A DNA stretch of 7,126 nt from the NCBI GenBank assembly GCA_023411405.1, contig JAEYOU010000244.1, forward strand, positions 1 to 7,126, given 5' to 3'. Numbering within the stretch: the first letter of the stretch is position 1; the number at the start of each line of letters is the position of its first letter. The DNA comes from Pseudomonadota bacterium (GTDB lineage Bacteria; Myxococcota; Myxococcia; Myxococcales; Anaeromyxobacteraceae). Below the pieces are notes generated by a model. The model made no database searches, was not told where the DNA came from, and was given only the letters and a program-made list of their open reading frames with translations. A program made the translations under genes and the position numbers. Below are positions 4,808 to 7,126 of the stretch, in pieces.

Positions 4808-5253
4808 ACGCAGACTGGGAGCAGGAAGCAGCGCAGCTCCGGGGGGCACGGCCGCGGCACGTGCTCTTCCTGTGCGTCGCCAACTCCGCGCGCAGCCAGA
4901 TGGCCGAGGGCATCGCGCGTTCGCTCGCCCCTGCCTCGGTGCGGATCTCGTCCGCGGGGTCGAGGCCGTCGCGCCTCAACCCGTTTGCGGTGAGGGCGCT
5001 CGCCGAGATCGGGATCGACATCAGAACGCACCACTCGAAGAGCGTGGACGAGATCCCGCCGGGCGACGTCGAGGCCGTCGTCACCCTCTGCGCCGAGGAG
5101 GTCTGCCCGGTCTTCCTGGGCAAGGCGCTGCGCGTGCACTGGGGGCTCCCCGATCCGGCCGGCGCCGGGAAGAGCGACGAGGAGCAGCTCCAGGCGTTCC
5201 GGGACGTGCGCGACGAGCTGCGCCGGCGGTTGAGTCGGGTCTTCGGCGCCTGA
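4804..5253 (+). CDS. arsC: Arsenate reductase, LMW-phosphatase (thioredoxin-linked) type
   Basis: This gene encodes 149 residues of the low-molecular-weight protein tyrosine phosphatase fold. It reduces arsenate to arsenite in the cytoplasm, supplying the substrate of Acr3. The anion-binding loop is Cys24-VANSA-Arg30, followed by SQMAEG. Cys96 and Cys101 in VTLCAEEVCPVF match the two resolving cysteines of the Staphylococcus pI258 enzyme (Cys82, Cys89), so electrons should come from thioredoxin. HWGLPDPAG (112-120) supplies the general-acid Asp117. The Cys96-Cys101 spacing is shorter than in pI258, as is common in proteobacterial members. An N-terminal extension of about 18 residues precedes the first strand. 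The start ATG overlaps the acr3 stop by 4 bases and has a strong ribosome site (AGGAGG, 4794-4799) inside acr3. It is the last gene of the operon. Confidence 0.95.
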   Translation: MNADWEQEAAQLRGARPRHVLFLCVANSARSQMAEGIARSLAPASVRISSAGSRPSRLNPFAVRALAEIGIDIRTHHSKSVDEIPPGDVEAVVTLCAEEVCPVFLGKALRVHWGLPDPAGAGKSDEEQLQAFRDVRDELRRRLSRVFGA

Positions 5254-5271
5254 GGGGCCCGGTGCCCGACC

Positions 5272-5301
5272 CCTGCCCCGTGAAGGCGATCACGGGGCGG
5301 G
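5272..5301. terminator. Hairpin between arsC and the convergent methyltransferase gene
   Basis: CCTGCCCCGTG (5272-5282) pairs with CACGGGGCGGG (5291-5301) over 11 positions, 10 of them Watson-Crick plus one T-G wobble, around an 8-base loop. It lies in the 59-base gap between the convergent stops of arsC and the minus-strand methyltransferase gene. There is no T-tract, so it may act as a weak terminator or as an RNA 3' end stabiliser. Confidence 0.55.
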
Positions 5302-5312
5302 ACACGCGCAGC

Positions 5313-6284
5313 TCACCGCCCGCGCTCCGCGATCCACTGCACCGCGCCGGTCGTGGTCAGCTCCCCGATGATCGAGCGCTTCTCGGCGATGCCACGGGCG
5401 CGCGCGCGGCGGCGGCCGAACCACCTCTGGGCCCGGTGGAGGGCCCGCAGCGGTCGGCTCGCCCAGCGGCCGAGGAGCCGCAGCGGGCCGACCCAGGCCA
5501 TCTCGGGCACCGACGCGAGGACGTCCCAGCCCGGCGAAGGGAAGATCGCGCGGGGCGTGAGGCCGGCGTCGAGGAGCAGCTCGAGCGCGCCGTACGCCGT
5601 GAGGTGCTCGTGGCTCGCGTCGTGCCAGGGCTCCATGAACGACGCCGCCGCGAGCCAGAGCCCGCCGGGCCGGAGCACGCGTCGGACCTCCTGCGCCGCG
5701 CGGACGGGGCACGCGAGGTGCTCGACGACGCCCGAGCAGTAGACCGCGTCGACCGACGCGTCGAGGAGCGGGAGCCAGTGCGCGTCGGCGATGACGTCGG
5801 CACCGCCGAACTCGCGGAGCCAGCGCTTGACCCGCGTCTTGGAGACGTCGGTGCCGAGGTAGCGCAGCCCGCGATCCTCCGCCCAGGCGCGGACCTGACC
5901 GCCGCCGCAGCCGATCTCGAGGAGGCTGGACCCGGCCGGCAGCGCGGCGAGCGCGCTCGCGTGCGCGGGATCCATCGGGTAGGGGAGGCCTGCACGGTCC
6001 AGCGTCGCCGGCGGCCGCCGCAGGACGGTCGCCCAGGCCTCCTCGCGCTTCTCGGAGCGTGACCGGGGAAACGTGAAGGCCACCACCGCGACCTCGCCGG
6101 CGGAGGGCAGGAGCGCGGGCGCGCCGTCCTGCGAGGCGAAGGCGAGCCCGCAGACGCCGCAGCGCGCGAGCTGGTCGAGCCTCGTGTGACACGCGGGGCA
6201 GGCGAGGACGCTGCGCCACCACGGTTCGGTCAGGCCTGAGAGAGCGCGGAGCCTCCCCGCGAGCGGTGGCGTGGTCGTGGACAC
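5313..6284 (-). CDS. SAM-dependent methyltransferase with N-terminal zinc ribbon
   Basis: This gene encodes 323 residues. Residues 29-45 form a four-cysteine ribbon (CPAC, 9 residues, CGVC; Cys29, 32, 42, 45) like the Trm112-type knuckle fused to many small-molecule methyltransferases. A class I Rossmann methyltransferase domain follows. Motif I is LLEIGCGGG (121-129), the ribose-binding acidic residue is Asp146 in YLGTDVS, motif II is VDAVYCSGVVEHL (178-190), and VLRPGGLWLAAASF (203-216) completes the core (Methyltransf_11 type). The C-terminal roughly 70 residues are basic and contain WVGPLRLLGRWASRPLR, which could touch membranes or nucleic acid. The substrate cannot be named. Proximity to arsC tempts an ArsM call, but the ArsM cysteine pattern is absent. 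The start is taken as the GTG at 6282-6284, just before the ribbon; no good ribosome site precedes it (a GGGAGGGAG lies too far upstream), so the start is uncertain. Confidence 0.85.
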   Translation of the reverse strand: MSTTTPPLAGRLRALSGLTEPWWRSVLACPACHTRLDQLARCGVCGLAFASQDGAPALLPSAGEVAVVAFTFPRSRSEKREEAWATVLRRPPATLDRAGLPYPMDPAHASALAALPAGSSLLEIGCGGGQVRAWAEDRGLRYLGTDVSKTRVKRWLREFGGADVIADAHWLPLLDASVDAVYCSGVVEHLACPVRAAQEVRRVLRPGGLWLAAASFMEPWHDASHEHLTAYGALELLLDAGLTPRAIFPSPGWDVLASVPEMAWVGPLRLLGRWASRPLRALHRAQRWFGRRRARARGIAEKRSIIGELTTTGAVQWIAERGR

Positions 6285-6346
6285 GCGGCGCAGAAGAGCG
6301 CTCCCTCCCCGCGCCGTCCAGACCCACTACCAGGACGCACCGTCGA

Positions 6347-6354
6347 GGTAGGCT
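6347..6354 (+). promoter_or_regulatory. GGTAGGCT motif, third copy, no gene downstream on its strand
   Basis: The octamer matches those at 279-286 and 2942-2949. Here the nearest downstream plus-strand DNA is antisense to the ABC transporter gene, so any transcript would be a small or antisense RNA. A hairpin (GTTGAC-CAGC-GTCAAC, 6371-6386) begins 16 bases later. It may instead be a chance match or the relic of a lost gene's promoter. Confidence 0.2.
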
Positions 6355-6372
6355 CTGAGAGGCACCACGCGT

Positions 6373-6396
6373 TGACCAGCGTCAACCCGCTGGCCA
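6373..6396 (-). terminator. Candidate terminator hairpin after the ABC ATPase gene
   Basis: Read on the minus strand, TGGCCAGCG and CGCTGGTCA form a 9-bp stem, one pair being G-U, around a 6-base loop, starting 14 bases past the ABC gene's stop. The wobble pairs only in minus-strand RNA, which favours this direction. No T-tract follows. The same DNA also folds as GTTGAC-CAGC-GTCAAC (6371-6386), an alternative structure or operator-like dyad. Confidence 0.45.
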
Positions 6397-6410
6397 GTCA
6401 CTCCCGCCCC

Positions 6411-7126
6411 TCAAGCAGGCACGGCGGCGTGCCCGGCTCCGGACGTGTGCCCCGCCATGAACGCGCCCAGGGCGCTCGCGTCGGCGCCGGCCGCGGGCGT
6501 CTCGTGCACGATGCGCCCCTGGACCATGACGAGGATGCGATCGGAGAGCTCGAGCAGCTCGTCGAGGCCCTCGCTCACGAGCAGCACGGCCGCGCCGGCG
6601 GCGCGCGCCGCCCGGATCCGCCGGTGGACCTCGGCCACGGCGGCGAAGTCGAGCCCGAACGCCGGGTTGGCGGCGATGAGCACGGACATGGGCGCGGAGA
6701 GCTCGCGGGCCAGCACCGCGCGCTGGATGTTGCCGCCGGAGAGCGTCGCGATGGGCGCGTCGGGGCCGCGCGACCTCACCTGGAACTCGGCCATGAGCCG
6801 CTCCGCGTGGGCGCGGATCTCGCGATGACGGAGGAGCCCGCCGCGCGCCAGCGGCCGCACGTCGAACGTCCGGAGGGCGAGGTTGTCCGCCAGCGAGAGG
6901 TCGCCGACGCAGGCGTTTCGCAGCGGCTCCTCGGGCAGGCTCGCCACCCCGTGCCGCCGCATCTCCGCGCGCGTGGCGGCGTACGGCGCGCCGTGGATGC
7001 GGACCTCGCCCTGGGAGGGCGAGCGCTGGCCGACGAGCGCCTCGACCAGCTCGCGCTGGCCGTTGCCGGAGACGCCTGCCACCCCGACGATCTCGCCGGC
7101 GCGCACCTCGAGGCTGACGTCGCGGG
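6411..7126 (-). CDS. Simple-sugar/nucleoside ABC transporter ATPase, C-terminal domain (partial)
   Basis: The gene runs off the right edge; only its last roughly 238 codons are present, and the frame stays open through 7126 (RDVSLEVRAGEIVG...). This is the second nucleotide-binding domain of a tandem-ATPase importer of the RbsA/YufO class, which pairs with two permeases and a Bmp- or ribose-type binding lipoprotein. The motifs have the degenerate form normal for that second domain. The Walker A loop is GVSGNGQRE (7050-7076) without Lys, the signature is LSGGNIQRAVLARELS (LSGGN at 6729-6743), the Walker B and D-loop region reads VLIAANPAFGLD (6648-6683) without the catalytic Glu, and the H-loop position is VSEGLDELLELSDRI without His. 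SLPEEPLRNACVGDLSLADNLALR fits the sugar/nucleoside subfamily. The GTG at 7106 is not the true start. It points the same way as the methyltransferase gene, with a 126-base gap and a hairpin between them. Confidence 0.93.
   Translation of the reverse strand, partial: RDVSLEVRAGEIVGVAGVSGNGQRELVEALVGQRSPSQGEVRIHGAPYAATRAEMRRHGVASLPEEPLRNACVGDLSLADNLALRTFDVRPLARGGLLRHREIRAHAERLMAEFQVRSRGPDAPIATLSGGNIQRAVLARELSAPMSVLIAANPAFGLDFAAVAEVHRRIRAARAAGAAVLLVSEGLDELLELSDRILVMVQGRIVHETPAAGADASALGAFMAGHTSGAGHAAVPA

Noticed and set aside
3293..4849. 518-codon minus-strand ORF opposite the ars operon
   Set aside because: It is a Glu/Asp/His/Arg-rich shadow of arsR and acr3, whose plus-strand products match known families throughout.
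4731..6062. 443-codon plus-strand ORF across arsC and the methyltransferase gene
   Set aside because: It is out of frame with arsC and antisense to the methyltransferase; composition is Arg/Gly/Ala-rich and no motif is seen.
5313..6284. Arsenite methyltransferase ArsM
   Set aside because: The Rossmann core lacks the spaced arsenic-binding cysteines of ArsM, and the four N-terminal cysteines form a zinc-ribbon pattern instead.
6411..7126. Dead ABC ATPase because Walker A Lys and Walker B Glu are missing
   Set aside because: Loss of these residues is normal in the second ATPase domain of RbsA/YufO-type tandem proteins; it is not evidence of decay.
1..7126. CRISPR arrays, tRNA or rRNA genes, insertion sequences
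   Set aside because: No regularly spaced repeats, cloverleaf-like sequence, transposase motif or terminal inverted repeats with target duplications were seen on either strand.

Overview
The window is very GC-rich (about two-thirds G+C by eye), with coding regions that almost always use G or C at the third codon position. Two hypothetical or lipoprotein genes resemble families I associate with Polyangiales/Sandaracinaceae-type Myxococcota. A GC-rich deltaproteobacterial or myxobacterial chromosome is the best guess; this is inferred from style and family resemblance, not from a marker gene.

Layout, left to right. (1) 1-350: mostly non-genic, with a short coding-like fragment on the minus strand and a possible promoter. 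(2) 351-1184 (+): a soluble hypothetical protein with a small His/Cys cluster. It converges, across a strong symmetric hairpin terminator, with (3) 1251-2153 (-): a secreted lipoprotein. (4) 2154-2615: 462 bases without an intact gene. They hold an 18-bp perfect palindrome directly upstream of the lipoprotein's ribosome site, the broken start of another minus-strand gene, and a 13-bp near-palindromic repeat that occurs twice. (5) 2616-2939 (+): a YnfA/UPF0060 small membrane protein, followed at once by (6) 2968-3174 (+): the C-terminal half of a VapC/PIN toxin without its N-terminal half. (7) 3311-5253 (+): a compact three-gene arsenic resistance operon, arsR-acr3-arsC, with tight spacing and a 4-base ATGA overlap. 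(8) 5313-6284 (-): a SAM-dependent methyltransferase with an N-terminal zinc ribbon. (9) 6411-7126 (-): the C-terminal ATPase domain of a simple-sugar/nucleoside-type ABC transporter, running off the right edge.

The only clear functional unit is the ars operon. ArsR should repress the operon until arsenite binds. ArsC, of the thioredoxin-linked LMW-phosphatase type, reduces arsenate to arsenite, and Acr3 expels arsenite. YnfA, related to small multidrug efflux proteins, sits just upstream. The gene remnants around it (broken ORF near 2427-2510, beheaded vapC) suggest that 2150-3200 has been rearranged.

I found no convincing undescribed multi-gene system. The most useful leads are the gene remnants, the 18-bp palindrome, the metal-site-like cluster in the 351-1184 product, and a recurring GGTAG(A/G)CT motif in intergenic DNA that may be a -10 promoter element.
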